64,000 bases of DNA from Synechococcus sp. AG-673-A03 (GCA_003211275.1 QCTE01000002.1:1-64000), one strand, 5' to 3'; counted from the first letter of the stretch, positions 1-9,101 are shown. Notes: generated by a model not told the origin, from the sequence alone. Made by a program: numbers and translations.

Positions 1-1
1 G

Positions 2-157
2 GTCGCCGAGGGGCTGAGCAATCGTCAAATCGCTGATCAGCTGAACATCTCCGTCAACACTGCTCGCGATCACTGCAGTGAGATCCTCACGCGCCTGGAC
101 GTCAGCAACAGAGCCAGTGCCGTCTCCGCAGCATTAAGGCTCGGGCTCATTCCCTAA
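2..157 (+). CDS. LuxR/NarL-type response regulator, C-terminal fragment
   Basis: Only the last 51 codons are in the window; the gene begins to the left. The frame reads VAEGLSNRQIADQLNISVNT and continues to a TAA stop. This is a GerE/LuxR helix-turn-helix: the GLSNRQIA turn, the NISVNTAR recognition helix and a final helix rich in small residues (RASAVSAALRLGLIP). Such domains bind promoter DNA and usually sit behind a receiver domain in two-component response regulators; the receiver is not visible here, so the sensor partner and targets are unknown. Family assignment is fairly secure; anything more specific is not possible. Confidence 0.8.
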   Translation, partial: VAEGLSNRQIADQLNISVNTARDHCSEILTRLDVSNRASAVSAALRLGLIP

Positions 158-195
158 CCCGAGCTCCAGAAAACCCCCCATTTGCAGGATTGGCG

Positions 196-217
196 TTCAT
201 ACGGCTTCAGCCGTGAA
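196..217 (+). terminator. Possible terminator hairpin after the LuxR-type gene
   Basis: An ACGGC-TTCA-GCCGT stem-loop (201-214), extended by TTC/GAA pairing across a small bulge, lies about 40 bases after the regulator stop. It has no uridine run, so termination is uncertain. Confidence 0.3.
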
Positions 218-343
218 TGGAACAACCAAGGCAGCGACCGCGTTTCCCTCAACACGAAATGATTCGGACACATCCCCACTTTCGTGAGACAGATCTGAAT
301 CACATCTCGTCGCTGCACTGGATCTGTACCTTTCATTCATGCC

Positions 344-2020
344 ATGACGCCATCTGAGTCACTGCAGGTCTCAATCGGTGGGGACATTTGGTGGGGCGGC
401 TTCACTGCCGACCTAGCCATCACCAATTCAAGTGATCAAGCTCTTGAGGACTGGAGCATCAGCTTCACCAGTCGCCATCAACTCGACCCCAATGCCTGGG
501 GAGTCGCTCTCGAAAGCGAATCCTTGGACAACGGACTGACGCACTACACCCTCACAGGAGCGGATTGGGGCAGTCGCATCCCAGCAGGAGCAACGATCAA
601 TGTTGGCTTCAACGGATCCCAGGGCAGTGACCTTGGACGCGACGGCGGCCTGACCGAACAGATGCTGGTTTCAGAGGCTGGCTTGAACACCAGCACCGAC
701 TCCAATCCAGACTCCGCCATGACCATGGCCGGGATGCCGATCAGCGAAACAGCCAGCAGCGAAACAGCCAGCAGCGAAACAGCCATGGGCCAAACAGCCA
801 TGGGCGCAATGTCGATGAACGCTGCCGGAATGGGCGACCATGCCGGCCACGATCACTCCATGCATCAGCACGCCGCCACAGCAGGGAATTACACGGATAT
901 CAACAGCTGGGGAAATTTCCATGACTCCAATCACAATTCCGAGCACAACGAACTGGTCGGAGGGCGCACAGCTATCACCACCGAAGCCTTGGAGGCTTAC
1001 AACGGCCTGCGTGCTTTCGCAGGACTTGACGCTGTGGGCATTGAAGCGGTCGGCGAATGGGCTTTTGCCAACGGCCTGACCAACAATTCTCAAGCCTGGG
1101 GGAATGACACCAAGGGGGTCGGCCTTTGGTATGCCATGCAGGGAGCCAAGGTGGGCTGGATCGCGGATCAGGCCTATGACCCTCAGATCCTGGCCGACAT
1201 CCAACGAACCGCACGACTGGGATCCCAAGACGACGTGATGGGAATGGTCCGTGAGTTTGGCCATGAGGGATTTGCCGACTACATCGAGCAATCCGGGCTG
1301 AGGGACAACTTCATCAACACCTTGAAAATGGAGCCCCATTACGGAGGCTGGATGCATGGCCGCACCCATGGATTTTTAGACATTGAAGGTGTGGCGATTG
1401 CCCATGACATCAACCACCTCACGGTTCTGGGATGGGATCAGGACCAACCCTTCATGAATGACACCTTCGACTGGCCGCAATGGCCGGCACTGGATGTTTC
1501 TGATCCCACGGTGATCAACTACTACCAGGGAATTGTTTCGCTGGGCAATCCACTCGCTCAAAATCTGGATGCGCTATCAAGTCCTGGAGTTATCAATCCA
1601 GAGCCACAACCCGTTCCTTTGCCAGGACCCATTCTCCCCGAGCCACAACCAGACAAAACTGATCTTCTAACAGGCGAACCTGTCGATGTTGAAGTGAGTG
1701 GCGATCTCTGGTGGGGTGGATTCACTGCCTCTCTCATGGTGACGAATCAGAGCGAACAGCAACTTGACAACTGGTCGGTGAGCTTCAACAGCAACCACAG
1801 GTTTTATGGCGAATCCTGGGGAGTCAACGTGGCAACTGAGCAACTTGATGGAGAGCTTTATCGCTATGAACTCTCGGGCACGGACTGGGGCTCGTCGATC
1901 GGTGCTGGCCAGTCCATGACGGTGGGATTCAATGCCCTCGCAGGCACGGATCTAGGCCGTAGCGGAGCGCTGAGCGAAGCCATGTTGCTGGCAGCAGGTA
2001 GCGAAATCACACCGCTCTGA
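344..2020 (+). CDS. Putative polysaccharide-binding protein with two CBM2-like modules around an unknown domain
   Basis: The 558-residue product starts and ends with related modules of about 105 residues (about 6-110 and 450-550). They share the pattern WWGGFTA...NWSVSF...SWGV...GTDWGSSI.AG...VGFN, which resembles family-2 carbohydrate-binding modules (cellulose/chitin binders). Between them are an Ala/Ser/Thr/Met linker with 15-bp DNA repeats, a His-rich patch (GDHAGHDHSMHQHA), and a domain of about 220 residues rich in Trp, His and Asp (for example HYGGWMHGRTHGFLDIEG) that I cannot assign. A Pro-rich linker precedes the second module. No N-terminal signal peptide is visible from the ATG chosen, so export would need another route or an upstream start. 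The role in binding polysaccharide particles or cell-surface glycan is inferred; a catalytic function of the middle domain is not shown. Confidence 0.7.
   Translation: MTPSESLQVSIGGDIWWGGFTADLAITNSSDQALEDWSISFTSRHQLDPNAWGVALESESLDNGLTHYTLTGADWGSRIPAGATINVGFNGSQGSDLGRDGGLTEQMLVSEAGLNTSTDSNPDSAMTMAGMPISETASSETASSETAMGQTAMGAMSMNAAGMGDHAGHDHSMHQHAATAGNYTDINSWGNFHDSNHNSEHNELVGGRTAITTEALEAYNGLRAFAGLDAVGIEAVGEWAFANGLTNNSQAWGNDTKGVGLWYAMQGAKVGWIADQAYDPQILADIQRTARLGSQDDVMGMVREFGHEGFADYIEQSGLRDNFINTLKMEPHYGGWMHGRTHGFLDIEGVAIAHDINHLTVLGWDQDQPFMNDTFDWPQWPALDVSDPTVINYYQGIVSLGNPLAQNLDALSSPGVINPEPQPVPLPGPILPEPQPDKTDLLTGEPVDVEVSGDLWWGGFTASLMVTNQSEQQLDNWSVSFNSNHRFYGESWGVNVATEQLDGELYRYELSGTDWGSSIGAGQSMTVGFNALAGTDLGRSGALSEAMLLAAGSEITPL
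743..787 (+). repeat. Three tandem 15-bp repeats in the linker of the CBM2-like protein
   Basis: The unit AGCGAAACAGCCAGC occurs at 743-757 and 758-772, with a diverged third copy at 773-787. It encodes SETAS repeats. In-frame units like this can change linker length by slippage without breaking the gene. Confidence 0.8.
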
Positions 2021-2050
2021 GCACGACGGTCAAGCCGCAAAGAGTCAGAT

Positions 2051-2091
2051 GCCTGAATCATCCTTGGCGGTGCCGAATGGATGACTCAGGC
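2051..2091 (+). terminator. Strong stem-loop between the CBM2-like and GluR-like genes
   Basis: Arms at 2051-2063 and 2079-2091 pair over 13 positions with one mismatch (GCCTGAATCATCC with GGATGACTCAGGC) around a 15-base loop, 30 bases after the stop codon. There is no U-tract, so it may be a 3' end or processing structure, not a classical intrinsic terminator. Confidence 0.45.
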
Positions 2092-2151
2092 CCCTGGACA
2101 AAGGCGACCACAGCAGAAAGCGCATCGTGGATTTGACTAGGAACCACTGCG

Positions 2152-3276
2152 ATGTGGCCCGTGATGTCGAGACGACTTGGAACCGCCCTGATCCTGTGCC
2201 TGGGCACCCTCTGGGCTTGTGCGATGGGCGGCCTTCATCAGCCGTCCCATGCCAACAATGAGATCAAGGATGCTCAGGATCCTGTGGACGTGATCTGGTT
2301 TCCCAATCCTCCTTATGCCGTCAACCGCAAAGGCGTGCCCGCAGGGTTTGAGATCGATCTGTGGCGCATGATCGCCGAAACACGCCAGATCCCTTATCGC
2401 ATTCGCAAGGCGGACAGCTTTGAAGACTTGCTGGAAGCCATCCAAACCAACCAAGCTGATCTGGCCATTTCCGGTGTTCTGATCAACGAAAATCGCAGCA
2501 AACAATTCCGGTTTTCCTTTCCCACTGCCAGCAGTGATCTGAAGATCTACACCCTGGACAACCAGGAAGCCGCCGCCATCAAAATGCTGCGCATTTTGCT
2601 GTCGAAGCAGGTGTTGTTGATCTTCCTTGGACTAATAATGATCGCCTGCATCTTCGCGCTGCCGGTTTGGTTCGTGGAGCGGAAAAGGCCTGATCTTGCG
2701 GATAAGCGCAAGCGGCACCAACTGATCTTCATCCTTCAAAAAACCCTGCTGCTCTCAACGGATCACACACGCCATACCCGCACCCGTTTGATCTCCATCG
2801 GCTCCCTATTCGCAAGAGTTCTGCTCACGGCCTATTTCACGTCGTTCATCCTGAAACTCGCCACCAGCGAAACGAACGCAAACACTGGAAATCAGATGGA
2901 GGACCTCAACTTCGAAATCCTGAAGAACAGCACATTTGCCGCCATCCCTGGATATATCCAAACCTCAATCCTGAAAAGCAATGGCGCAAAAATAGTGGAT
3001 TGCGACGTTGCGGAAACCTGCATTGGCCTCCTGCAGTCAGAGAAGGCCGATGCGATTCTCGACGACATGCTGACAATGCGTTCGGCCTTGAAGACCATGC
3101 CTCCAGAGCCGAAGGTGGCACCAGCATCGGAGAAACTAATGACCCTGTTCATGGCTTTTGCCATCTCCGACCAATTCGGCAAGGATCCCCGATCCCGCAT
3201 GATCAATGACGGTATTGCGCGCAGCTATTACGACGGCACTCACGCCAAGTTGAGTCGAATCTGGCTAATGGAATAG
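2152..3276 (+). CDS. Ionotropic glutamate receptor-like (GluR0-type) membrane protein
   Basis: The 374-residue protein has the GluR0 plan: a signal peptide (about 1-34), a ligand-binding half S1 with periplasmic-binding-protein features (about 44-135; WFPNPPYAVN, FEIDLWRMIA, FRFSFP), a membrane segment (about 152-173), a short segment where a pore loop should be (about 188-208), an M3-like segment (RVLLTAYFTSFILKLAT, about 222-238), and the second ligand-binding half S2 (about 250-370, with KADAILDD). GluR0 is a glutamate-gated potassium channel of cyanobacteria. Here the pore region reads QKTLLLSTDHTRHTRT and lacks a TVGYG-type filter, so ion selectivity, or conduction at all, is open. A degenerate binding-protein-like sensor is the alternative. 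Confidence 0.75.
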   Translation: MWPVMSRRLGTALILCLGTLWACAMGGLHQPSHANNEIKDAQDPVDVIWFPNPPYAVNRKGVPAGFEIDLWRMIAETRQIPYRIRKADSFEDLLEAIQTNQADLAISGVLINENRSKQFRFSFPTASSDLKIYTLDNQEAAAIKMLRILLSKQVLLIFLGLIMIACIFALPVWFVERKRPDLADKRKRHQLIFILQKTLLLSTDHTRHTRTRLISIGSLFARVLLTAYFTSFILKLATSETNANTGNQMEDLNFEILKNSTFAAIPGYIQTSILKSNGAKIVDCDVAETCIGLLQSEKADAILDDMLTMRSALKTMPPEPKVAPASEKLMTLFMAFAISDQFGKDPRSRMINDGIARSYYDGTHAKLSRIWLME

Positions 3277-3401
3277 AAGACCAAAAGCAATCAGCAATAC
3301 CACGAATAAACTCGAACTAAAATCTTATTATTAGCCCCGTTGACAATGGTCAATTGCACTAATTCAGCGTGCAAACAGTTGCTTCAACAAGCAAACTTGA
3401 A

Positions 3402-4394
3402 TCAAACGCGTCTTCTGAGCACCATCAGTAATTTCTCCATCACTGGCGGGAGTGGAGATTCAAAGAGCATCCGCTCACGGCTGATCGGGTGATCGAGGCC
3501 GAGTTGAAAGGCATGCAGGGCCTGGCCCGGCAATTCAATCGGCAATTTGCGGCAGCGGCTGTAGGTCGGATCGCCCACCACCGGGTGATTGATGTGAGCA
3601 CAATGCACCCGGATCTGATGGGTGCGTCCTGTATCAAGTTTGAAACGCAGCAGCGAATAATCGCCGAGTCGCTCTTCCAGGTTCCAGTGCGTGCAGGCAT
3701 GACGGCCATTTTCTCCACTGACAACCGCATATTTCTTGCGGTCGACCGGATGACGACCGATCGCTCCCACAATCGTGCCGCTGTCTCCTGTGGGCACACC
3801 ATGCACCACCGCCAGATACTCCCGTGAAGCGATGCGTTTCTGAATCTGAATCTGCAGTCGCACCAGAGCCTCCTGGCTCTTGGCGATCACGATGCACCCG
3901 GTGGTGTCCTTGTCGAGACGGTGAACGATTCCTGGCCGCAGCTTGCCGCTGATGCCCGGCAGATCAGGGCAGTGATGCAGCAAACCATTCACCAGCGTGC
4001 CGTCTTTGTTGCCAGGCGCAGGATGCACGGTGAGGCCAGCCGGTTTATTGATCACGATCAGGTGCTCATCCTCAAAGAGCACATCGAGATCCATCGGCTG
4101 CGGCTTCAGATAAGGGAGAGGTTCAGGAGGCGGCATCCAAAGCTGCACCTCATCACCAGACCGCAAGGGCGTCTTGGCCTTACCGGTCTTGCCGTTCACA
4201 CGCACATAACCGGCATCAATGAACTTCTGAATTCGGGCGCGGCTCTGCTCGGTGCGCTGACTCACAAGCCAACGGTCTAACCGCATCGGCAGCGGCTTTG
4301 GATAGATGAGCGACAGCAACTCCCCCTCGCCCTCACCAAACCCATCGGTGAACGTTTCTTCCGGCAGCGGAGGGCGGCTCCAGGCAGGGCTCAT
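3402..4394 (-). CDS. rluD: Large-subunit rRNA pseudouridine synthase, RluA/RluD family
   Basis: This enzyme converts specific uridines in RNA to pseudouridine. The 330-residue protein has an N-terminal S4 RNA-binding domain (about 37-100; RLDRWLVSQ, RVNGK) and a catalytic domain with the hallmark HRLDKDTTG, whose Asp is the nucleophile, followed by GRTHQIRVH. RluD modifies helix 69 of 23S rRNA in E. coli; the S4 domain and length favour RluD over RluA, but target uridines cannot be read from sequence. The start overlaps the end of the upstream rbgA by four bases, so the two are probably co-translated. Confidence 0.9.
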   Translation of the reverse strand: MSPAWSRPPLPEETFTDGFGEGEGELLSLIYPKPLPMRLDRWLVSQRTEQSRARIQKFIDAGYVRVNGKTGKAKTPLRSGDEVQLWMPPPEPLPYLKPQPMDLDVLFEDEHLIVINKPAGLTVHPAPGNKDGTLVNGLLHHCPDLPGISGKLRPGIVHRLDKDTTGCIVIAKSQEALVRLQIQIQKRIASREYLAVVHGVPTGDSGTIVGAIGRHPVDRKKYAVVSGENGRHACTHWNLEERLGDYSLLRFKLDTGRTHQIRVHCAHINHPVVGDPTYSRCRKLPIELPGQALHAFQLGLDHPISRERMLFESPLPPVMEKLLMVLRRRV

Positions 4395-5257
4395 GCCGGC
4401 AACTCCAAAGCGATGCTGCCCAACACCGACTTACGAAAGTCATCAAGCAACCTCTGAGCCATCCTCGCCGTGTCTGAGGAGGTATGGCGCTGGGCCACGG
4501 CCTGAAGCCAGAGGGCCGGGTCTTCGGTTTCACCGGACAGGGGCGTGCCATAACGCCCTTGCAACACAGCAAGCGCCACGCCGGAAGACGGCTGCTGCTG
4601 CAGACCCATCAACAACCTCAAAAACGCCTGAGCAACCAGCTCACCGTCATAGGCAGCCTGGCCGATGTCATCACAGAGGGCCAGATGCAACGCGGCCTGC
4701 TGATCATCAAGCCTGGGCGGCAACACTCCTGGCGCATCCAGCAGGTCGATGTCCTGGCCAAGGCGCACCCAGCGCAGGGTGCGGGTGACGCCAGCCCGGC
4801 GGGCACTGGCCACCACCTTCTGCTTCACCAGCCTGTTGATCAGCGCTGATTTCCCCACGTTGGGAAAACCCAGGGTGAGTGCCCGTACCGGCCTGGGTCT
4901 CATGCCCCTGTTCCGCCGCCGTTCGTTCAGCTGATCGCCGGCACGAATCGCCGCCTGCTGCACCTGCTTGACCCCGGTGCCTGCCTTGGCATCACACCAA
5001 ACCGTGCGCTGGCCCTGGCCCTTGAACCATGCCTCCCAGGCGATTCGTGCCTCAGCAGTGACCATGTCTCGACGGTTGATCACCAGCAGATGCTGCTTGC
5101 CCTTGATCCAACGGCTGAGATGGGGATGTCCTGTGGCCAGGGGGATACGTGCATCGCGCACCTCAATGACCAGATCAACCTTGTCAAGATTGCGCCGGAG
5201 CTGCTGCTCTGCCTTAGCGATGTGGCCGGGATACCACTGAATCGGTGGTGAGCTCAC
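4391..5257 (-). CDS. rbgA: Ribosome biogenesis GTPase YlqF/RbgA
   Basis: A circularly permuted GTPase: the G4 motif (NRRD) comes before G1 (GFPNVGKSALIN) and G3 (DAPG). RbgA helps late assembly of the 50S subunit in Bacillus. The N-terminus (IQWYPGHIAKAEQQL) is the signature start of the family. Length (288 residues) is normal. It overlaps the upstream universal-stress gene by four bases and the downstream rluD by four bases, forming a compact three-gene unit joining ribosome assembly with rRNA modification. Confidence 0.92.
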   Translation of the reverse strand: MSSPPIQWYPGHIAKAEQQLRRNLDKVDLVIEVRDARIPLATGHPHLSRWIKGKQHLLVINRRDMVTAEARIAWEAWFKGQGQRTVWCDAKAGTGVKQVQQAAIRAGDQLNERRRNRGMRPRPVRALTLGFPNVGKSALINRLVKQKVVASARRAGVTRTLRWVRLGQDIDLLDAPGVLPPRLDDQQAALHLALCDDIGQAAYDGELVAQAFLRLLMGLQQQPSSGVALAVLQGRYGTPLSGETEDPALWLQAVAQRHTSSDTARMAQRLLDDFRKSVLGSIALELPA

Positions 5258-5637
5258 GGCACCACCAACACAGGGCAGGGAGCCAGCTGGAGCACCTGTG
5301 CGGCCGTGCTGCCGCTATCGGATTCCAAATTCACACCCCTGGTTCCCATCACGATCACATCCACATTCAACTCATCAGCCACATCACAGATCACCGAGGC
5401 CGGCTTGCCACTGCGCTCAACCTCCTGACAGATGACGCCGGCAAGCTCACAGCGTTTGCGGGTCTGGCTAAGCACCCCTGCCAATGCTTCATGGTCATGC
5501 TTCACCTCGCTCACTGGCTGCAGAACCGACAGCAGCACCAGAAGACTGCCATCACGGCGAGCAAACTCCAGGGCCTTGACCTCAGGTTCCAGGGCCTCAC
5601 GGCTCGGATCGATCGGGAACAGAACGGTCTCGAACAT
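5254..5637 (-). CDS. Universal stress protein, UspA family
   Basis: A 127-residue single Usp domain. The N-terminal strand (FETVLFPIDPS) and the ATP-binding motif near the C-terminus (VMGTRG, then a stretch rich in small residues and PCPVLVVP) are present, which suggests an ATP-binding Usp. It is the first gene of the usp-rbgA-rluD unit, coupled to rbgA by a four-base overlap. Its cellular role cannot be deduced; Usp proteins generally accumulate under growth arrest. Confidence 0.88.
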   Translation of the reverse strand: MFETVLFPIDPSREALEPEVKALEFARRDGSLLVLLSVLQPVSEVKHDHEALAGVLSQTRKRCELAGVICQEVERSGKPASVICDVADELNVDVIVMGTRGVNLESDSGSTAAQVLQLAPCPVLVVP

Positions 5638-5735
5638 TCAGACGACCTCCGCCCCCCATTAAGCCAGTCCTAGCGCTGGGCCTGCAGAACTCGGGTTAAT
5701 CTCTCCCCGTTTTCTTACCGCACCACACAACCCCC

Positions 5736-6941
5736 ATGGCGAAGCGTTCCCTGGCCAGCCTCTCCGGCGCCGACCTCAGCGGAAAACGTGTTCTCGTGCG
5801 GGTCGATTTCAACGTACCCCTCAACGATGCCGGTGCAATCACCGATGACACCCGCATCCGTGCCGCGCTGCCCACCGTGAAGGACCTGATCGGCAAGGGC
5901 GCCAAGGTGATCCTGTCCGCCCACTTCGGACGGCCCAAGGGTCAGGTGAATGACGCCATGCGTCTCACCCCCGTTGCCGCTCGTCTGAGCGAACTGCTCG
6001 GCAAGCCTGTTTCAAAGACCGACAGCTGCATCGGACCCGACGCCGAAGCCAAGGTGAACGCCATGGCTGACGGCGATGTGGTTCTGCTGGAGAACGTGCG
6101 TTTCTTCGCGGAAGAAGAGAAGAATGAAGCCGGTTTCGCCGAAAAGCTGGCCGGACTTGCTGAGGTGTACGTGAACGATGCCTTCGGCGCCGCCCACCGT
6201 GCTCACGCTTCCACCGAAGGCGTGACCAAATTCCTCAAGCCCTCGGTGGCGGGCTTCCTGATGGAGAAGGAGCTTCAGTACTTGCAGGGTGCTGTTGACG
6301 ACCCCAAGCGCCCCCTCGCCGCCATCGTGGGTGGCTCCAAGGTGAGCTCCAAGATCGGCGTTCTCGAGGCCCTGATCGACAAGTGCGACAAGGTGCTGAT
6401 CGGCGGCGGCATGATCTTCACCTTCTACAAGGCACGCGGTCTGTCAGTGGGCAAGAGCCTGGTGGAAGAAGACAAGCTGGAACTGGCCAAGGAGCTGGAA
6501 GCCAAAGCCAAGGCCAAAGGTGTTCAGCTGCTGCTGCCCACGGATGTGCTGCTGGCCGACAACTTCGCTCCCGACGCCAACAGTCAGATCGCTGACATCA
6601 ACGCCATCCCCGACGGCTGGATGGGTCTGGACATCGGTCCTGACTCCATCAAGGTGTTCCAAGACGCACTCACCGACTGCAAGACCGTGATCTGGAATGG
6701 CCCCATGGGCGTGTTCGAGTTCGACAAGTTCGCAGCCGGTACCAACGCCATCGCCACCACGCTGGCTGAGCTCAGCGGCAAAGGCTGCTGCACGATCATC
6801 GGCGGCGGCGACTCCGTAGCTGCTGTGGAAAAGGCTGGTCTGGCCGAGAAGATGTCGCACATCTCCACCGGCGGTGGCGCCAGCCTGGAGCTGCTGGAAG
6901 GCAAGGTGCTGCCCGGCGTTTCAGCGCTGGACGCTGCCTGA
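5736..6941 (+). CDS. pgk: Phosphoglycerate kinase
   Basis: Converts 3-phosphoglycerate and ATP to 1,3-bisphosphoglycerate in the Calvin cycle, and the reverse in glycolysis. The 401-residue protein has the N-domain substrate motif ([11 protein letters not shown]), the conserved [10 protein letters not shown], the C-domain nucleotide site ([15 protein letters not shown]) and the C-terminal loop ([24 protein letters not shown]). Length is standard. It is transcribed alone, divergently from the usp operon, with a 98-base promoter region between them. Confidence 0.98.
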   Translation: MAKRSLASLSGADLSGKRVLVRVDFNVPLNDAGAITDDTRIRAALPTVKDLIGKGAKVILSAHFGRPKGQVNDAMRLTPVAARLSELLGKPVSKTDSCIGPDAEAKVNAMADGDVVLLENVRFFAEEEKNEAGFAEKLAGLAEVYVNDAFGAAHRAHASTEGVTKFLKPSVAGFLMEKELQYLQGAVDDPKRPLAAIVGGSKVSSKIGVLEALIDKCDKVLIGGGMIFTFYKARGLSVGKSLVEEDKLELAKELEAKAKAKGVQLLLPTDVLLADNFAPDANSQIADINAIPDGWMGLDIGPDSIKVFQDALTDCKTVIWNGPMGVFEFDKFAAGTNAIATTLAELSGKGCCTIIGGGDSVAAVEKAGLAEKMSHISTGGGASLELLEGKVLPGVSALDAA

Positions 6942-6956
6942 TTCACAAGCTCCAGA

Positions 6957-6989
6957 CCAAGGCAGGAGCCTCAGCCCCTCCTTCCTTGG
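6957..6989. terminator. Hairpin between convergent pgk and the 6971 gene
   Basis: CCAAGG (6957-6962) and AGGAG (6964-6968) pair with CTCCT (6978-6982) and CCTTGG (6984-6989). The structure begins 15 bases after the pgk stop and covers the 3' end of the convergent gene, so it could serve both. No U-run is present. Confidence 0.4.
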
Positions 6990-7369
6990 CCTTGCCGGGG
7001 AAACTCGCGCAAAGGCGTGAGACCCAAGCGGCGACGCTCGGCATTCACAACCTCTCGTCCCTGCTTCATCAGACGCCGGCGAGCCTGCTTCTGTTGCTTC
7101 ATGCACGCCTTGCCGGCCTCAGGTGTCTGCGCACGTTCAAGGCAGCTCTGACCAGACTTGAGCAGCGCAAGCCGTTGGTCGTAGCTACGCAGTCGCCAGT
7201 TACGGCGGGCCTGGAACAGTTGCTGCCTCTGGCTTTGCGTGAGCTGAGGCTCAGGCATCCTTCGGCCTGGAGCCGCTTCCGCGATTCCGCCGGAGTGCTG
7301 CAGAGCAGCAGCAGTGAGGGCAACGCAGGGAATCAGGAGTGCTCGTCGCCAGCGATTGGTGAACGCCAT
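6971..7369 (-). CDS. Hypothetical secreted, Arg/Gln-rich small protein
   Basis: From the ATG at 7369 the product is about 132 residues: a signal peptide (MAFTNRWRRALLIPCVALTAAA...) followed by a strongly basic, Gln/Arg-rich helical region (SQRQQLFQARRNWRLR, KACMKQQKQARRRLMKQ). Two Cys residues lie in the mature part. I do not recognise the family. In-frame ATG (7378) and GTG (7393) starts lie just upstream; none has a convincing ribosome binding site. It converges on pgk. Confidence 0.55.
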   Translation of the reverse strand: MAFTNRWRRALLIPCVALTAAALQHSGGIAEAAPGRRMPEPQLTQSQRQQLFQARRNWRLRSYDQRLALLKSGQSCLERAQTPEAGKACMKQQKQARRRLMKQGREVVNAERRRLGLTPLREFPRQGQGRRG

Positions 7370-7444
7370 GAAGACCATCAACTTTGAACGCACTCAGGTT
7401 GCTGCGAGTGCCGGGCCAGGATCTGACTCAAATGGCCTGCAACC

Positions 7445-8362
7445 ATGACCGGATGTGATCACACGCCCAAAAGCCCAGTGGCCTTCATCGGCCTGGGAGC
7501 CCTGGGATTACCGATGGCGGTGAACCTTCAGGCCGCCGGCTATTCCCTGCAGGTTCACACCCGCAGTCGGTTAGCGGAATCTGACCCCGGCCTAGCCGAA
7601 GCCTTGCCCGCAGCAAGCCCAGCTGCAGCGGCAAGTGGCTGTTCTGCACTGCTGCTCTGCGTCAGCGACGACGCTGCCGTGGAGTCAGTGCTGTGGGGCG
7701 AACAGGGTGCAGGGCCCGTTCTAGAGCAGGGCAGCCTCGTCATCGACTGCTCGACCATCAGCCCATCCACAGCCAAAGCCATGGCTGAACGTCTCGCCAA
7801 ACGAGACATTGCCTACATCGATGCTCCCGTCACCGGCGGCACGGAAGGCGCAAAGGCCGGCACACTGACCGTGCTCTGTGGTGGAGACACCGCTGCAGTG
7901 GACAAGGCGCGACCGCTGCTGGAGGTGATCGGCGCCTCAATCCACCATTTCGGCGACGTGAGCAGCGGACAACAGGTCAAAGCGATCAACCAGGTGCTGG
8001 TGGCTGGTAGTTACGCCGCAGTGGCGGAAGCCATCACCCTCGGACAGCACTTACAGCTGCCGATGCAGCAAGTGGTGAATGCACTGCGCCAGGGAGCTGC
8101 CGGCTCCTGGGCACTGGAACATCGCTCCCAGGCCATGCTCAACGACGACTATCCACTCGGCTTCAAGCTGGCACTACACCACAAGGATCTCGGCATTGCA
8201 ATCGATGCAGCGCTTCAGACGGGCCTGAAGCTGCCGATCACCAAAGCTGTGCATGACCAGGAGCAGGCCCTGATGGACGCTGGACTCGGGAATGCGGATG
8301 TGTCAGCACTGCGCCGAAGTCTTCCTGCGAACCCCTACCGAGCTCAGCAGCTCAAGGATTGA
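7445..8362 (+). CDS. NAD(P)-dependent beta-hydroxyacid dehydrogenase (3-hydroxyisobutyrate dehydrogenase / tartronate semialdehyde reductase family)
   Basis: 305 residues with a Rossmann motif at the N-terminus (AFIGLGALGLPMAVNL), the substrate-binding DAPVTGGTEGA, and the catalytic Lys region (GQQVKAINQVLVAG) followed by the KLALHHKDLGIA helix. The family reduces or oxidises C3-C4 beta-hydroxyacids; in cyanobacteria a tartronate-semialdehyde or glyoxylate/succinic-semialdehyde reductase role is plausible, linked to photorespiratory glycerate, but the substrate is not decided by sequence. The 3' end overlaps the convergent gene by 11 bases. Confidence 0.88.
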   Translation: MTGCDHTPKSPVAFIGLGALGLPMAVNLQAAGYSLQVHTRSRLAESDPGLAEALPAASPAAAASGCSALLLCVSDDAAVESVLWGEQGAGPVLEQGSLVIDCSTISPSTAKAMAERLAKRDIAYIDAPVTGGTEGAKAGTLTVLCGGDTAAVDKARPLLEVIGASIHHFGDVSSGQQVKAINQVLVAGSYAAVAEAITLGQHLQLPMQQVVNALRQGAAGSWALEHRSQAMLNDDYPLGFKLALHHKDLGIAIDAALQTGLKLPITKAVHDQEQALMDAGLGNADVSALRRSLPANPYRAQQLKD

Positions 8363-9101
8363 GCTTGCTCTTGTCGTTGACCACCTGCACGCGTTTGCTC
8401 ACCGTGATCACTCCATCAGGGTGCACCAGCAGGGCTGCCCAGGTCTGAATCCCAGGCTGAAAGGGAGCCTGCACCGACTTGAACAAGCCACCACCACCGA
8501 GCGGTTCGAGCTGAACATCGGGGCTCTCCTGCACAAGAACCTGCTGAGCGGTCACCGGGGTGAGACCTCCGGCCAGCATGGCCTTGCCCAGGGGTTGATC
8601 CACCACCACATCGACGTCGTAACGACTGCCGGTGAGCACCGTGTCGGGAATCAACAATGAGATCGGCAGCGGCTTTTTGGAGCTGGTGAGCACTGACTGA
8701 TCACTGAGCACCTCCTGAGCAGAAATCAGGCCGGCTTCTGTGGAGAAAGCCAGGCGCTGGTTGGCTTTAAAGGAATAGCTGAGCCCATCCTGCTGGCGGG
8801 TGCCGCTCACAGCAAGCTGCACCGTAGGGCGACCATCATCCAGAGCCTGACCTGGCCTCACCGCCCAGCGAGTCTCAGGAAAACGCATGCTGAAGCGACG
8901 AAAGCGCTCGATCAGGGTGGTTGCCTGATCCGGTGCCATCAAGGCGGACAGGGCCTGAACACGGTCTTCAGAATTCAGCGCCTGCTGCAGACGTGCACTG
9001 AGGGCCTTGCCCTCACCACTGGCTGCCAGTGCGGGCAGAGCACTGATCGCCGCTGCAGCGGAAAGCACAGTCACCAGAGAGGCTCGCAGGAGCGGAACCA
9101 T
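8352..9101 (-). CDS. Hypothetical exported protein
   Basis: 249 residues beginning with a clear signal peptide (MVPLLRASLVTVLSAAAAISALPALA, cut likely after ALA). The mature part is predicted soluble with repeated beta-type segments (RPTVQLAVSGTRQQDG, SYSFKANQRLAFS, VLTGSRYDVDVVVDQPLG) and no catalytic motif I recognise. It is probably periplasmic. Transcribed divergently from murG with 54 bases between the starts. Confidence 0.65.
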   Translation of the reverse strand: MVPLLRASLVTVLSAAAAISALPALAASGEGKALSARLQQALNSEDRVQALSALMAPDQATTLIERFRRFSMRFPETRWAVRPGQALDDGRPTVQLAVSGTRQQDGLSYSFKANQRLAFSTEAGLISAQEVLSDQSVLTSSKKPLPISLLIPDTVLTGSRYDVDVVVDQPLGKAMLAGGLTPVTAQQVLVQESPDVQLEPLGGGGLFKSVQAPFQPGIQTWAALLVHPDGVITVSKRVQVVNDKSKLNP

